Shown one piece after another: positions 10,345 through 23,766 of a stretch of DNA of 64,000 nucleotides. Under the pieces are notes generated by a model that was not told where the DNA came from, searched no databases, and saw nothing but the letters and a program-made list of their open reading frames with translations. A program made the position numbers and the translations under genes. The stretch comes from Mauremys mutica (taxonomy: Eukaryota; Chordata; Testudines; Geoemydidae). Each line of letters opens with the position of its first letter. The first letter of the stretch is position 1. Location: the NCBI RefSeq assembly GCF_020497125.1, contig NC_059072.1, positions 306,298,781-306,362,780 on the forward strand. Reading direction: 5' to 3'.

Positions 10345-11690
10345 CGGCCATTGTAAGTACAACATGCAAACAAAGTGTAAAGAAAACTCACATAGCCATA
10401 CTACTGAAACAAATAACAGATACCTCAGATTCTTAACATCTTCTAGTAATTTTTCCCCTCACAGTTTGAGTGGACAGTTACACTGCCGGTCATCTGTTAG
10501 CCTGTTTGAACCTGAGTATGAATTACTCAGAGAGTAAGTGTGTTCCAGGGACATTGTTTTTTTCCCCCAGATACAAAACACTCAAAGTGCACTTTCTGAT
10601 ATTTCTGGATCCTGAAAAATAAGAAAAATGCACATGAAATGGAATCATACTGTTACCAATCTGGAGTTTCTTGTAATGACCTCTACAACTACTGATTTGC
10701 TTGAAGTCAATGATTTAGTTTACTCAGTTTTGCCAAGAAATGGGAACAGAACCCTACTTTTAGTAACTTAAACCTATGTGCCTGAACTTGGCCTCCTAAG
10801 AATGAATAGCCTGACTTCCAAAGTACACCCAAATTCATATTTAGATCAAGTTTAACATGAAAATTTGGTCAAAGTCCTCCCTCTCTCCATAAAAGGGCAC
10901 AACTTTTAAGGCTACTTGAATTATTGCTAAACAAATACATTTTTAAATTAGCTTCTTGGTTGTGGGTGTTTTGCTAGTATAAAGGTATAAACATTTTTTT
11001 ACTTCTAGCAGTCTAAAATGCAGCTCTAGCAGAGCTTTCTGATGACTGCTGCCTTTAGAATTATCCATTCATTTTTATGAAGATTTAGTTTTGTGCAACT
11101 GCTTAAATTAAAGTAGATACAGTAGAAAACACAGAAACATGTTTTTTTAAAAAAAATCTTGTGTGGGTAACTTATTTAGAAATCTCTTAGTTGAAAATAG
11201 AAAACACTTTTGGCAGTGTCATCTGGTATTTTTAAAGATCAGTTTTTGTCAGTCAATCTAATTGTAGAGCAATTTTTAAAAACTGTACAACAGTATATTG
11301 ATTTGGAAATATTTTGATGAACTTTGAAACAAAACAGTTACCTTAAGTTTTAAGTCTGAATATGGTTTCAGCTTCCTGAAGGATGTACAGAAGTGTTAGT
11401 ATCTTAGGTTTCTTTGCTTATTATTTGCAGAGTTGACAGGTGAAATATACTACAAATAATGGGATAAACTGACTTTAAGCTCCATAGTTGCAGTTCAAAT
11501 AGTGCCCAGATGTTAACTTTGCTGGCTAGAGAGCTGCAAGGAGTAGTATGCTGCAGAGTTCAGTACTTAGACAGGCTATCCTTTCTCTACTGTGACAATG
11601 TACTTTTTTTGTTCAGGTAGACTGAAGACTACATTTAAAAGTGTATGGTTGCATATTGTACAACTAATGGATTTCATTCCTTTCAAGATC

Positions 11691-11696
11691 AATAAA
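11691..11696 (+). promoter_or_regulatory. RB1: Main RB1 poly(A) signal
   Basis: AATAAA in the context AGATCAATAAAACAGC. It lies 1.85 kb after the stop codon, which fits the usual RB1 3' end. Confidence 0.7.
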
Positions 11697-11803
11697 ACAG
11701 CTTTAATAAGATTATTGGTGATCATTGTAACTTCCTTTTTTATTAGCTATAAAGTTAATAAGAAAGTATCATGTGGAAATAACATGCTTCTGTTTCATGC
11801 TTA

Positions 11804-11902
11804 GGCTGCAATCCTACAACTGGTGTGAGCAGAGCCCCATCAATTTCAGTGAAGCTCTGTACATGTGCAGGGATCTAGATCTAAATACACAATTGGGCCC
11901 TT
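11804..11902. repeat. Inverted-repeat element fragment related to that at 10249
   Basis: The left end AGGCTGCAATCCTAC and right end CACAATTGGGCCCTT form weak inverted repeats like GGGCC-(T)-GATCCTGCAA-type ends. The interior TCAATTTCAGTGAAGCTCT resembles interiors of other members of the group. Decayed; family not certain. Confidence 0.4.
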
Positions 11903-11974
11903 AGCCATCTACAAAACTTCCATTAGTTCCCTCAGTCTGAGTTCATTTTAGATTTTTCTAACTATATTTTCTAC

Positions 11975-12235
11975 CAGCATTATCATTATTTGTATTACAG
12001 TAGCACACAAGGCCCCAGTGAAGATCAGGACCCCCTTGTATTAAACACTGTACAAACATATACAGTTGCTGCTTTGAGGAACTTACAATCTAAATAGACA
12101 ACGGGCAGGAGGGGACCACGAGGCACAGGGGTGAAATAGAATTGGCCAATGGCAGGGTTAGAGATGGGAAGAGAACTCAAGTCTCCAGCTACCCAGTCTA
12201 GGCCTACCCACTAGATTGTGCAACCTCAGATGGAA
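11975..12235 (+). repeat. Old amniote interspersed repeat
   Basis: TATTTGTATTACAGTAGCAC ... AGATCAGGACCCCCTTGTAT ... ACTGTACAAACATA ... ACTTACAATCTAAATAGACAA is a block I recognise as a dispersed sauropsid repeat, but I cannot name its family with confidence. No coding content. Confidence 0.5.
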
Positions 12236-13664
12236 CAATGCAGACTCCACCTGAAAATCACGTTACTCTCTCTGCTTCTTCCGTCGTCACCAACTAAAGA
12301 ATCTGGATTTACAATTTAATTGGAAGTTCTACTGATCACATAGGAAGTAGAATGGAATAGTGCTCTGTTTACTTTACCACTCTGACCCTCTTAACTGATT
12401 TTTCCACCTTCCAACTAGTAACACACACAAACCACAAAGAAAGCAAGTAAGATGTATGTTACAGAAAGTTATTTCACAAATTTCTTACTGTTGTAGCCAT
12501 CATTTTCTCTTCCTCTGTCTGTCAGCTGTTGCTCTGCTATGTCTAACGTAGGTCCCTGCCATTTAGAGCTTAAAAACTTATCTATCTTCTCAGTAAAGTT
12601 TTACTGGATACAAAGTTTGTTGCGATGTTAGCTTTGCAGTGCTGACCAGAATGTTTGTAAAATCAGTACATATGACTTTAAATTGCACCTGGGTGCTATA
12701 AGCAAAATTTGTCCCTTTTCTTCTTACTGCTTTAACACAAACCTTCACCTAACAACATAAATGTTTTCAGCAAAATATCTTATCTCCAGTTTACAGAAAC
12801 GACCATATTAACTGTCAGAATACAATTTCCAAGCAGTACATTTGATATTTCTGGTGAGTTACAGTAAATGCTGCAATTGCCATTAGAGGATTTTGAAAGT
12901 TTGACATTTGAGATTAGTACTTTTATTACTGCTTCACACACAGCTCTTCAAAATGATCTAGTGTTTCTGAAATTTTATTCCAGAAAGGGAAATCCAGCTG
13001 CCTTAAGGATCCAAAGTTGGACAAACAATAGTACTAGAGACCTTTTCTCCCTGCAGTTTTAACCATGTCTGGGTCCCTTCCTTATGTCCTCTTATTTCCT
13101 GATATGATGTATTTTAAAAGTCAGAGTAACTTCTCTGTTACTGAAACAGAATATAAAAAAACCTGTATTCAGTTATTTATGCTCCTCTTCAACAGTGCAA
13201 CTTCAGCTCTTTCATGTAGATGTATACATGAATAATTTTGTATTTCCAAACCACTGGTACTCTAGACAAGTCTAAGTAAACAGCATGTGCACCCGCTTGA
13301 GGATGTGAGAGTTACTGCAGTTATTTGCAGGCCAAGAAAGAAACCAATTATAAAAGTGCACGGAATGGTGGGAAACCTGTAGAAGGTTGTGGTGTTGTAA
13401 GAAACCAGCACACGATACAATTTGAATAGTTTAAAATGTAACAAGTTTAGTTTATACAGGTTTGAAAAAAACAAACCAACCTTCTTTACCAAGCAGAAGT
13501 GGTATGTCAAAACCACAGAAGGCATTTCGTCTAGTTGCAATCACTCTTTTTCACTACTGCATTAACTTCTTTGAAAGGCTTGAAATCTGTTTTCATATCA
13601 AATTCCCCCCATTTTTGTGCAGACATTGGCTTTATTGCTGCTTATGAGTCTAACAGTCATTTCT

Positions 13665-13925
13665 TTAAAGGCTTGTCTATACAAACACTTAGTCATTTCC
13701 CTCCCTCCTGCCCCCCTGGAAGCTGGGCTATAAATCTACCCCTCTCTAGCTTGCTGCTGGGCACTAAAGTTCTGTAGTACTCAGTGATCCTACCCCGCTT
13801 TGAAAGAGGAGTAGTTCAAAGGGCGCTATGGAACTTCTAGTGCATTAACAGCAGGGTCTGCAGCGATACCTAGTGTGCAGCAGGCTAGTGCACGGGTAGA
13901 TTTTCACCCCAGCTTGCCACATGTA
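13665..13925. repeat. GGCTTGTCTATAC-type DNA-element fragment
   Basis: The left end GGCTTGTCTATACAAAC resembles the GG(G/C)CTGGTCTACAC termini of the elements at 40767 and 46443. The right end is not clear. Probably a decayed, truncated member of the same Harbinger-like group. Confidence 0.35.
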
Positions 13926-15339
13926 AATGAGCCCTTAGAAAAAGACTGTGGTCTTTAAACTATAATCTTTATCCTGTAGGTTACCTATTTCTCTCCCCTC
14001 ATCCCCACAACATGCTAATAAAGAAGTAATAAACAGCTGTTTAAGAATGGTCGAAGCAATTCAATGTAGGCTTTAGATTGTAATAAGTAAATAGGTCAAA
14101 GGCAAAGATCCTAAATATAACCGTTTTATTAGTTGTCTATTAAGCCATATGAGTTTTTACAGAAATCTGAAGTTAGCTGGATATTGTATTATGATAGGGC
14201 TACATCCTTAGGGGTCAAGCAAAATTTGTCATGCTAATGGATAAAGGTTTTATTTTACAAAGTAATCCCAAGAAAACAATTATCTTCAGTTTATATAAAA
14301 AGCATTTATATACTACAGCAATTTACACAGTGAACAGGCTTTGTAATAAAGCTCCATCATTCCAAAGGTGGGTCCTAGAAAACACCATGAGGCTGAACCT
14401 ACTAACATCAATCACTGTGATAGCCCCTTTATTGTAGTAGTTTACTTTTATTCCTTTTAAGTTCCATTTAATTCAAGAAATATTTATTTGCCTGTTTTCC
14501 CCAGTGATTAGTTGGAGGAGTCTCTTGTTTAGCTGTCCAAGGATATTTTAGGCCATCAGTCAAGTTTTTGAATGAATACCTCACCTGCCTAGGATTACAG
14601 TCCAAAATGTCTACAAATATTTTTTCATTGCTGTCTGAACTGGAGTCTCCGGAAACACATTTAATACTGGCTAACAATGGATCCCACTCCAAGGTCAAGA
14701 GGAGTAGTGGTGGCAGCATCCTCAAGCGTCAAAAACAAAAAAATATAAAACCGTTACCGCCCAGGCTGGATTTAATGTCCTCACATTGCTGTTCAAGCAT
14801 GCACCTGTATAAACACACATGCATTTTGGTTTCCAAGCATCAGGTCAGTACACTTCTGAAGGCTGGACCCTTAAGTGCAAAGGAAAGTAACTTGTTTAAT
14901 GAGTAATGTGAATGAAAGCTAAATAAATATATTTTTACTACATGTGCATATAGCAGTGTATAAAAATACTATTAAATTGTTCGGGTCAAGAATTAAATGC
15001 ATAAAAATCCTCATTGAATGAACAAACCAAGATGTCTGCATTTTATCCTCAAAACAGACCTCACTGCAGAGAAGTTCTCTCAAAGAGTTAGTCCCCCAGG
15101 GTCACTACTACAAAAATAAAAAGCTGTCTGAAAGAAAACAGCCCAAGCTTTGGTGTGCACAGCATGACCTGAAATAATGCTCATGGCGAAGAGACTAAAG
15201 GGTGATAGACACTGCTCAGAATTGGTTTTCTTGTCAGACTCATCTACAAACGCATCCTTGTTTCCTTAGTCACTCCATGCAGACTATTTAGTAGAATGCA
15301 GATGCCTAAATTTTCATTTCACAGGAAATTGTGATTTTG

Positions 15340-15602
15340 AAGTTTCTTGCAAACTGAGCTTTATGAAAACCTGTTTTATCTCAGCTGAAAATGTTTCATT
15401 TACTGTTTCAAAATTTCCTATGAAACAGTGGCCCCAAAACCAAAAGTTGAAACATTTTGTTCCAAAAGTGTCAAACTAATGTTTTGGCCTCATCAAAATG
15501 CATTTTCAACAATTTCTAAATGAAACTGGTGTGTTTGTTTTTACAAAAGGGCATTTTCCATTCCATTAAAAAGTCCCATCAGAAAAACTTTTGACCAGCT
15601 CT
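15340..15602. repeat. DNA-transposon relic ending GACCAGCTCTAC
   Basis: The sequence is rich in AAATTT/AAAACATTTTG blocks and ends CTTTTGACCAGCTCTAC. I recognise this end from dispersed turtle non-autonomous elements. The left terminus is missing. Confidence 0.4.
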
Positions 15603-15689
15603 ACTAGTTAGACAATAGTGACACAGCAGATTAAAGAATATTTCTAGTTGTGGGTTGAATCTGGTCTATCTACCATCATTTCTAAGCAC

Positions 15690-15785
15690 CTCACAAGTTA
15701 ATAGATTTACCCTCACAAAACCCCTGTAAGGTAGGGAAGTGCTATTATCCCCTCCTAGCAGAGGCAGAACTGAGACATAGGCTCA
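15690..15785 (-). repeat. MIR-like SINE fragment
   Basis: CTCACAAAACCCCTGTAAGGTAGG ... ATTATCCCC ... GGCAGAACTGAGACATAG corresponds on the - strand to the MIR (CORE-SINE) segment running from the CTCAGTTTCC-type block to GTGAGG. The alignment is by eye. Confidence 0.5.
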
Positions 15786-17265
15786 GGGTACCTGTACCCA
15801 GCAGCTGGGAGATGTTATTTCCAGCTTGGGTTGCTGTACGTGCACTAGCTAGTGCCTAAAAATAACTGTGGCCACAGCAGCTCAGGCTAGCTATCCAAGC
15901 ACGTACCCAGGGGCACGGGCAGGCTTATTCTCAGATGACTAGCCCAAGCCACTGCTCAGACCAGTGATACTAGAGATTTTGGAGCAGCTCACTTCTGTTT
16001 CCTAAGCACAGCACTAAAAACATCATTTTGCCACCATTAGCTAAAAATTGGGGAAGAATTAAAATAAAAGTAACTGTATTGGCTGTGCTATAGAACAGAA
16101 CAGACCCTGAGAGAGCAGAGGGACAGACACCTACGGTGAGTAAGCATGCTAGGTATAGTGCAAATACGGAACAGAAATAGTATTAATGAGCCTGTGTATG
16201 GATGTCTGGGTTAATAAAGGTGTGTGTTATGAATGTTTTAGATATATAAAGTTGAAATTTAAGATTGCACTCAGCGACTGCCCATGGCTGATCACCGTAT
16301 GCAGGGTGCAACACTTAATACTGTTCTAATTGTATGACATTGCAGTTGGGATATTTTTCAATCTGTATTAAGAAATTGTGTTAAGGGATTCATTTCCAGA
16401 GCTTTATGCTTAGATTACATTGTAGCCAGGGATCATCAGTGTGCTACTGTAATAAAAGATACTTTCTTTTGGAAAAGTACTGCCTATGTATCTACCAATT
16501 CTACTGGAAGGCTGTATCCGAGTCCTCCCAAGGGTAACTGGTCTAAGATATTCTGGGGAGTTTTTCTAAAAAGAAACTTCTAGTAAACCTGAGTAATTCC
16601 TCTAGGATGGGTCCCCTTTCACCCTGCAGAAACAGAGTAATAAGTTAGGAGGCTACCTGGAAGGGAACCTCTGCTAAACCCAGGAGGGGGCAACAGATAA
16701 GCTATTCTGGTGGTACCATAAGTCTGGTTTTGGGGTAACACCAGGATAGTCATGCTGCAGTTTTTAGGTGCTAACTGGAGCAGAGCTAGCAGATGTATGG
16801 AACCAGAACTAGGAATTACATCTCCCAGCTGCTATGTCGACGTGTCCAAGGGTACAAAGGATGTCTATGACAGAGCAAGGCTAGTGTGGTGTTCTAACCA
16901 CTAGCCCATCAGTTTTTGAAGCCAGTTCACCTATTCTTTTAACAGAAATTAGATTAAGTAATTTACATGCAAATTAGTCTTCTGTATCATAACAGAAACC
17001 AAAACTGATAAATATTTTATAATCTCAACAGCCTGTGTCACAGTGCAAAAGTCTTTCCATGCAAGCATAGCATACTGAAACCTCCTCCACCTACTGCTTT
17101 AACAAGTGTTTGTTTGAATGGCACCTGGTTACCACTTGAAAAGACTGAGTTTAACTTTCATGATTTAATCATTGAATTGATTTATAACTTCCCCTATTCC
17201 TCCTCCCACACACATAATTCATGTCAAGCACCTGTCTTATCTGTAAACACTGGCAGAAAAGTCAA

Positions 17266-18144
17266 CTGATAATTCCTTTTTGTTGAGTTTATTTTTCATG
17301 GCAGGTGAAGAGGTGCGTTTCTGAGCAGCAAAACTAACAGTGAAATAACTCATTACGTGACAAAACCAATTAGAAGTTACTGTTCCACTGGAAAGGTGAG
17401 GTAAAGTCCTTGGAAAAAAGAACCAATTGTTTTTCGTCTGAGAAAATGTCTTTAAGAGCCAAGAACTAAAAACTAGCACTTTAAAATAAGTCCTTCATAC
17501 TTAAATAAATTCAGCATAGTCTTCTCTTGAGCCTTTGCTGCTCCTAATTCACAAAGTATCCATTCTGTGGCTTTTCCTTTATATTACTGGTTCTTTTAAG
17601 AGGGATTTTTATGATGTATTCCTTTAGCCTATATTTAGCAAAACAAGCTTCTATCTCAACACTTCTCTAGAGGGTGTGATAAATTAACCAGAAAGGAACC
17701 TTCTTTTAGTACATTTACTTTCATTGACCTTAAAGGTGCATAATGAAGCTTTAGCAACAGCCAGCTTCATGCTATCCAGTAAACTCAGATGAAGATGTTA
17801 AAGAGCTGTTTTTGAAAATATTTCATGAAAAAAAACCAAGGACTACAAATGGAAAATAGTGACCATTCCACTTAATTTTAACAGAAAACTTAATTATTCC
17901 ATTAGGATTTTTTTTTAAACCTAAGTTGTTGGCAGATTGTTTATATCTATTGTTTATTCTATACTATACCCATCTTCACAAAGCTTGTGCATTACTTGGA
18001 AGCTTACTAAATCTGCCCATCGACAGTGACACTGACTTTAACGGATGTTGTCCTCTTTTCTTTCAGGCATTCTGAGTGCTGATACGTTTTTCAAAGGGGA
18101 AGTGTTCCCATGATGAAATAATCTTCCTTTGCAGCAAGCATTCT
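17266..18144 (-). other. RCBTB2: RCBTB2 3' untranslated region (end uncertain)
   Basis: Sequence downstream of the RCBTB2 stop on the - strand, AT-rich and without repeats I recognise. Candidate AATAAA signals on the - strand are at 17953-17958 (a short UTR of about 0.2 kb) and 17288-17293 (about 0.9 kb). I chose the second because the length is more usual, but the sequence alone does not decide it. Confidence 0.4.
17288..17293 (-). promoter_or_regulatory. RCBTB2: Candidate RCBTB2 poly(A) signal
   Basis: TTTATT on the + strand, that is AATAAA on the gene strand, about 0.85 kb after the stop codon. Other candidates exist nearer the stop. Confidence 0.35.
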
Positions 18145-18285
<141 letters not shown>

Positions 18286-18789
18286 CTAGGAACAAAATAA
18301 GGTTATGAGTTATTCAATAAGATATTACAAATTTAAGTGAGCATTCACATCTTGGCTGTCTTTCATCCCAACAATATCCACATGAATGTTTACAAATGCT
18401 AGATAATACCTAGAACAAAATATTACAATAGCAAGGCCAGAAACTTGTCAAGGCAGCTGCCACTGTTTTGATTGGTTACGGAGCTGACATCCGGCTATCC
18501 TTCTTCCTAAAGCTCAACTCAAGGCCATGCTTCCTGAAAACCTCAGTTAACTATCAAAAGAGGAGGCTGCCCATATCAACCCTAATCCACTGAAAACAGC
18601 AAGATGATTGAAGCAAGAGTAGTACAGTAAAAGTATGTTGGAGAAGGGGTAGAGTGAAGGGGTGCCCGACCTAGGACACAAGATGGATGGGAAGGGAAGA
18701 GTTGGCGAAGGGAAGGAAGGCATTCCTACTCTTAGATTTCAAAGTAGAAAGACAAATATGAAAATATTTGCAAATGATGTCATGTGTAA

Positions 18790-21660
18790 ACTTGGGGTTC
18801 TTCTTAGAGTAGCTGCAGTGATGTATCCTACTTAGGTGTGAGTGTGCCAAGGCCACTGGAACTGGAGAATTTTGCCTAGCAGGAGCTGTACAGGGGCACC
18901 ATTTGCGCCTTGCAGCCATAGTCCCTCACCTGGTTATGTGTGGTGGCACCCATGGCTGGAGTTGGAGCTGTGTGTGCTCTTAACCTCACATTCTGTCACT
19001 AATTTAGTGTTTTTTTCTAGTTATATGTAATTAGTCATACCATTAGTTTAATGTTAGTTGTATGTAGTTAAGTATTTCCCTGTGATGCCCTCACCAGGGT
19101 TTACACACTGCCTGTTGTGTGGGGGAGCGATTCCTAATAATGATCCCCACATACAGTCTTTGCTGTGCTTGGGTGAGGCCCATGTCAAGGAGCAGTGTTC
19201 GGTCTGTAAATTGTTCATGAAACGGACTCAGGTGGATAGGGAACTGTGAACATGTGCTATTTTAAGCAAACAGGCCATGCGGCCTGCTTCAGCACTGGGG
19301 GCCTTGTCAGATCAGAGGTTGTTGCCCTTGGTTCCAAGAGTGCTACTGCCTCTTGCTCTGAAGTGCGGGGGGGTGGGGGGGGGAGAGAGGAGGAGGGAGG
19401 AAGGAGCCATTCCAGGTCTTGTGGACTCTCCTGCCTCCCCCAGGAAGAGCGTGGATTGGCATGGAGTTAGTGCTGGCGCATGGGATGGTGTGGGTGCCTC
19501 TAACTGCTCCCTGGCACTGAGCAGGGGCATTAGATACCTGTATTGTCAACTCTAGTTCTGGCCCCAAGGTATCTATTGAGTTCGGTACTGATGAGGGAGA
19601 TACCAGCACGGACTGTTTTCATGTTGGCATCGTACCAAGTGGCTACCGTCCTCCTCTGACTTTCCATCCTGACCTCTCCTTTGGTCCAGGACTTGGCGAG
19701 GACTGCATTGTTTATAGCTCCGTTGGCTGGATGGGCCACTGAACCCTCGGGGCTGTTGGCACTGCAGCCTGAAATTTCCCCTTCCACAGTCTGTGGAAAC
19801 AGGGCCAGTACCGGGCTTAGTGCCAGAGTCCTGGGCACCAGGAAACTCCTCAGCACCATTGCAGCTGGCACTGCAGATGTTACCAGGGTGACTTTCACCA
19901 TCCTCCACCTCGGTACCATCAGCTGCTTTGGTACTGCTGTAGACTTCAGGGTCCACACCACTTCTGGCACTGGCATACTTGGTGCCCGGAATATAGTATG
20001 TGAGCAGGCAAAGGGTAGCACACTCCAGGGTGCTCTGCCAAGAGGCAATCAGCTTGTGGCAGTTCTGCATTGACAGGAGTAGAACTCCAATAGCCGATCA
20101 CTTGCCTGGGGTCCAGAATCATCTTGCAGACCATCTCAGCAGGAAGTTTTCCCTCAACAAGTGGTCTTTGAAGCCCAGTGTTCTGCGAGTCATCTTTGCA
20201 GGGTGGTGCTTCCCATCGAGCGACCTGTTTGTTACAAGGGTCAACAGGAAATGCTAGCTGTTCTGCTCTCAAGGGGGCCTCAGTCCAGGCTTTGTGACCA
20301 ATGCCTTCCACCTCAGCTGGCAGTCGGCTCTTCTATGAGCTTTTCCTCCAACTCCGACCATTCCATAGGCCATCTTCAAGCTGAAAGCAGAAGTGTCCAA
20401 GCTCATCCTCATTGCCTCGGCATGGCCAAAGCAGTGCTGATTTTCCGACCTCCTCACACTGTCGATTCAGCCTCCCATATCCTTTCCTGTCCATTCTGAC
20501 CTGCTCATGCAGAATCACAGTCAGACTGCATCCCACGCTCAGCTCTCTACATCTCATGGCGTGGCTTCTCTGTGGTTGAATAAGGAAGAGAAATGCTCAG
20601 TGGTTGGTTGACAGGGTCCTACTCAGTAGTAGAAAACCCTTTACTAGGATAGCCTATTTGGCAAAGTGGCAGTGTTTCTCAATATAGTCATCTTGGAGTA
20701 TTTGCTGCATCTTCAGTGGTCGGGCCTTTTGCTTAGTTCATTGAGGGAGCATCTATCGGCACTCTCAGTCTTTCATCCATCCATTCATGTGTCTAAAGTG
20801 GTTTCCCCATTTAACCGAACCCAGGTGGTATATTTACTTGTATTTTTTCCTAAGCTGCATTCATCGCCAGAGAAGGAACAGTGTCTTCACACACTGGACA
20901 TTAGACAATTCTGGCCTTCTATCTGCATAGGACTAAACCCCTTCTGGCTTCACCTCATCTGTTTATGTCACATGCAGACGGTATGAAGGGACAGGCAGTC
21001 TCCTCCCAGAGGATTTCTAAGTGGATAACTTCCTGCATCGAGACTGCATATGAATGGCTTTGGCTACGCACCCACTCCGGGAGTAAGAACATTCTAGAAG
21101 AGCACAAGCTATGTCAATAGCGTTTTTAAGTGACATCTCGCTGTTGGATATTTGCAGGACTGATGCATGGTTGTCGATACATATGTTAACAAACCATGAC
21201 GGCATTACCGTGGCATCCAGAGCAGAATCAAACTTTGGGAAGGCAGTCCTTTGGTCCTTGTTTAGCTAGACTCTGAGCCCAATGCCGTGGGAGTACTGCT
21301 TGTGAGTCACCTAAAGGGAATACGTGGCTGCATCTATTTGAAGAAGAAGCCGTTACTTACTGTAACTGTGGTTCTTCAAGATTTGATGCAGCTGTTATTC
21401 CACGACTCACCCTCTGTCTCCTCTGCATCAGAGTCTACTCTCTGGCTGTTCAGAGTGAAGGAACTGAGGAGGGTCGGATGGTGCTGCCTCATGTAGCCAG
21501 GGGAGGGGCTCTGGCCATGAGGCACTAATGCTGCCCTCCTATGGGTACTGCTTGGCAAAATTCTCCAGCTCTGGTGCACAGGGTGCGCACATGCCTAAGT
21601 GGAATACACATCTGCATCACATCTCAAAAAATCACAATTAAAGTAAGTAACTGTTTCTCT
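18790..21660 (+). mobile_element. Degenerate DIRS-like retroelement A (internally deleted)
   Basis: The left end TATCCTACTTAGGTGTGAG... and the right end ...CATGCCTAAGTGGAATACA are inverted copies of each other. Both continue inward through AACTGGAGAATTTTGCC / GGCAAAATTCTCCAGCTC, the terminal inverted repeat. Inside, on the + strand, are: a gag-like zinc motif C-LLC-G...NDPH...LCLGEAH (19100-19200); an RNase H-tail motif LPGVQN-LADHLSR (20090-20160); a tyrosine-recombinase N-terminal part YLLHLQWSGL (20695-20730); LHTLDIRQFW (20890-20920); and a recombinase C-terminal part around 21000-21240. The reverse transcriptase and most of RNase H are missing, and stops break the frames. It is CpG-poor, hence old. 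Confidence 0.75.
21290..21440 (+). repeat. Inverted-repeat pair inside the 3' end of DIRS A
   Basis: GAGTCACCTAAAGGGAATACG...ATTTGAAGAAGAA (21305-21350) is followed by TTCTTCAAGATTTGATGCAG...TTCCACGACTCACC (21373-21412), its inverse. The same layout is seen at the equivalent end of the copies at 53.8 and 59.8 kb. It fits the internal complementary region known from DIRS elements. Confidence 0.6.
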
Positions 21661-23570
21661 TCACTCCACTGTTGTTCATGGGGTTGCTTTTAGAATATGT
21701 GAAAGACTGCAAAAATGTTTATGAATTTGGAGTTTCTGAATTTTAGTAGAAATGATTGATACTGAAAATGTGTCATTCATTATTCTCCTGTTTAAAAAGT
21801 TTCAGTCATCCAACCAGATAGCATACCCTGTGACTGACTAGTCTGCAGTGGGTTTGTGCAATCTAAGTGACCAACTCAAAAACAACAGGATGAAATTTGT
21901 TCATATGAACTATATGATGAATCCTTATGCATGACCAGAAATCAGGATCACGTCACAAACGTGAACAGGAGACAGCTAACATAATTTGATCAGCTCCGTA
22001 TTTCAACTTGAAGGTAGACACAATATAAAAATGCAAAAGGTGCAACCATATGCAATTACTCTAAAAATTATTTGTACAATCAATAAATAAATAAATGCAT
22101 CATATAACAATAGAGCCTTCAATTTTCCTAATGTATGCCTGGAAAAAGGCTAATGATTCCTTCCCTCCTTTACCCACATTAACTTCAAAAGTGGCCATCT
22201 GCAAAATTTGTCAAAAATACAATTTATTTTCTAGCCATTGTGGGACCCCAAATTAACTGCCTCCACTACCCTGAATATTTAACTTAATGAAAGGACACGT
22301 TAGCCTCACAAGGATGTAGATATACATGTTGACATCTGAATGTGTGTTTTGAAACATGTGCAGCAGCTGGATTAGACATGGTAAAAATAACTGTCTTGTT
22401 CTAGACTTACTAGTACAAGTGTTAGATCAATAGTGAGATTTTCTGAAAATTCTCAGCATAGCGACACCCAATGTGGATGACTGTCATATGTTCTGTAGAC
22501 CATGCAACCAGTCTTGCCCAGTCAACCTTCTAGCAGCATTCCCTTTCTTTATGCACTGAGACCTGTCCCTTTTGCAGCCTGTTCCTGTGTAAACAACTTC
22601 TGCAGAAGGAAAAGGAATTAGCCTGTCCTTTGCAGCAAGCACATTACAGACAGAGTTAGCTGCAAGGCAATATTTTGACATCATGATTCACAATCTGAAA
22701 CCTCTTTGAAGCTTGCTGCAAAAAGAAATGTACTAATCCTAGTCAGTTTCCCTCTGTGTGAAGTATACAAGTATTGCATACTGGGCAGGAGGGAAGAGGG
22801 GAACTTCGGAAGATGCTAGTTCATTTTCCCTTTGTAGTCCCTTCCATGGGTTAAATGCTTCTAGTCTGCTGCCTCTGCAGAGATGCAATTAAAGCCAAAA
22901 AAGGAGACCAACAGCTATAAAAATGGGCTTAAAAAGAAAAAGGGAATAAAATGAAAAAAATGCCCAGAGGGAAAAGGCATGGAACCACAAAAAAGTACGT
23001 GTGTGGTGGGGGACACAACAACAAAAAAGGAAATGCCAAAAATACAGAAGAAAGTGGCACGGGTAGGGGGTAAAAGTGCATGGGAAATGTAATGACATCT
23101 TAAATTTAATTCCAGATTCCAGGAATCCTAGGAGTATTACAATCTTTGTCTAAAAGAAAATTAAGGGAGGTTGCTTCCCTGCTATACTGAACAAAATTCT
23201 CTTCACTGGCCAGTCGGGGAACGATGTTTAATAATTTTGCTGGTAAGGAAATCGTAACTTTTAATTTGTAGTATGAATAACAGCTAATTAATCTTCAATC
23301 CAGCCCACAGTACATTAGAAATGTGCTATAAAAATAGCAATTGCATAGAACTACTCCTACAAACAGACAATACGTCAGCAAGCATTTCCACAGAATTTTC
23401 GAATGTGTCCTATTTGTGACTATTACTTCTGGATGAATTTATCTTTGGTAAAGTCAATTGAGTCAATTTATTTTTCATATTAGGGCTGAGAACTGCAGCA
23501 TATTCACATCTTTTACTTGTGTTGATTACGTAAAGTGAAAATAAGTTAGAAACTGAACATCGGTACCTTT

Positions 23571-23766
23571 TCCAACTGCTACATCCATCTCTAGCCTCTG
23601 TTCGTCAGAGGATGGAGATGGATGGCGGGAGAGAGATCACTTGATCATTGCCTGTTAGGTTCACTCCCTCTGGGGCACCTGGCATTGGCCACTGTCGGTA
23701 GACAGATACTGGGCTAGATGGACCTTTGGTCTGACCCGGTACGGCCATTCTTATGTTCTTATGTTA
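23571..23766 (+). mobile_element. CR1 LINE, truncated 3' end
   Basis: The piece ends GGGCTAGATGGACCTTTGG...CTGACCCGGTACGGCC, then ATTCTTATGTTCTTATGTTA. This is the diagnostic CR1 3' end with its short octamer tail, as in birds and reptiles. Upstream CATCTCTAGCCTCTG...GATGGATGGCGGGAGAG belongs to the same family. It is 5'-truncated, as usual for CR1, with no coding region left. Confidence 0.85.

Larger units (their letters stand above)
9841..11715 (+). other. RB1: RB1 3' untranslated region
   Basis: AT-rich sequence after the stop codon, ending shortly after AATAAA at 11691-11696. The resulting 1.87-kb length is close to the known length of vertebrate RB1 3' UTRs. An internal AATAAA at 10144-10149 could give a short (about 0.3 kb) alternative form. 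The UTR contains the small inverted-repeat element at 10249-10344. The end coordinate is estimated, about 20 bases past the signal. Confidence 0.75.
11716..17265. other. Intergenic interval between RB1 and RCBTB2
   Basis: Convergent genes flank this interval. I can support only repeat pieces in it: about 11804-11902, 11975-12235, 13665-13925, 15340-15602 and 15690-15785. Open reading frames here are short and without recognisable domains. The remainder, including 12240-13660 and 13930-15340, shows no feature I can name. Confidence 0.6.

Noticed and set aside
14468..14906. Overlapping frames on both strands between RB1 and RCBTB2
   Set aside because: No recognisable family, no splice signals, and the region is past both gene ends. 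Considered as a further 3' exon and dropped.
19530..20070. Long overlapping frames (up to 172 codons) on the - strand in DIRS A
   Set aside because: The element codes on the + strand, where the RNase H-tail motif is found. The - strand frames are compositional.
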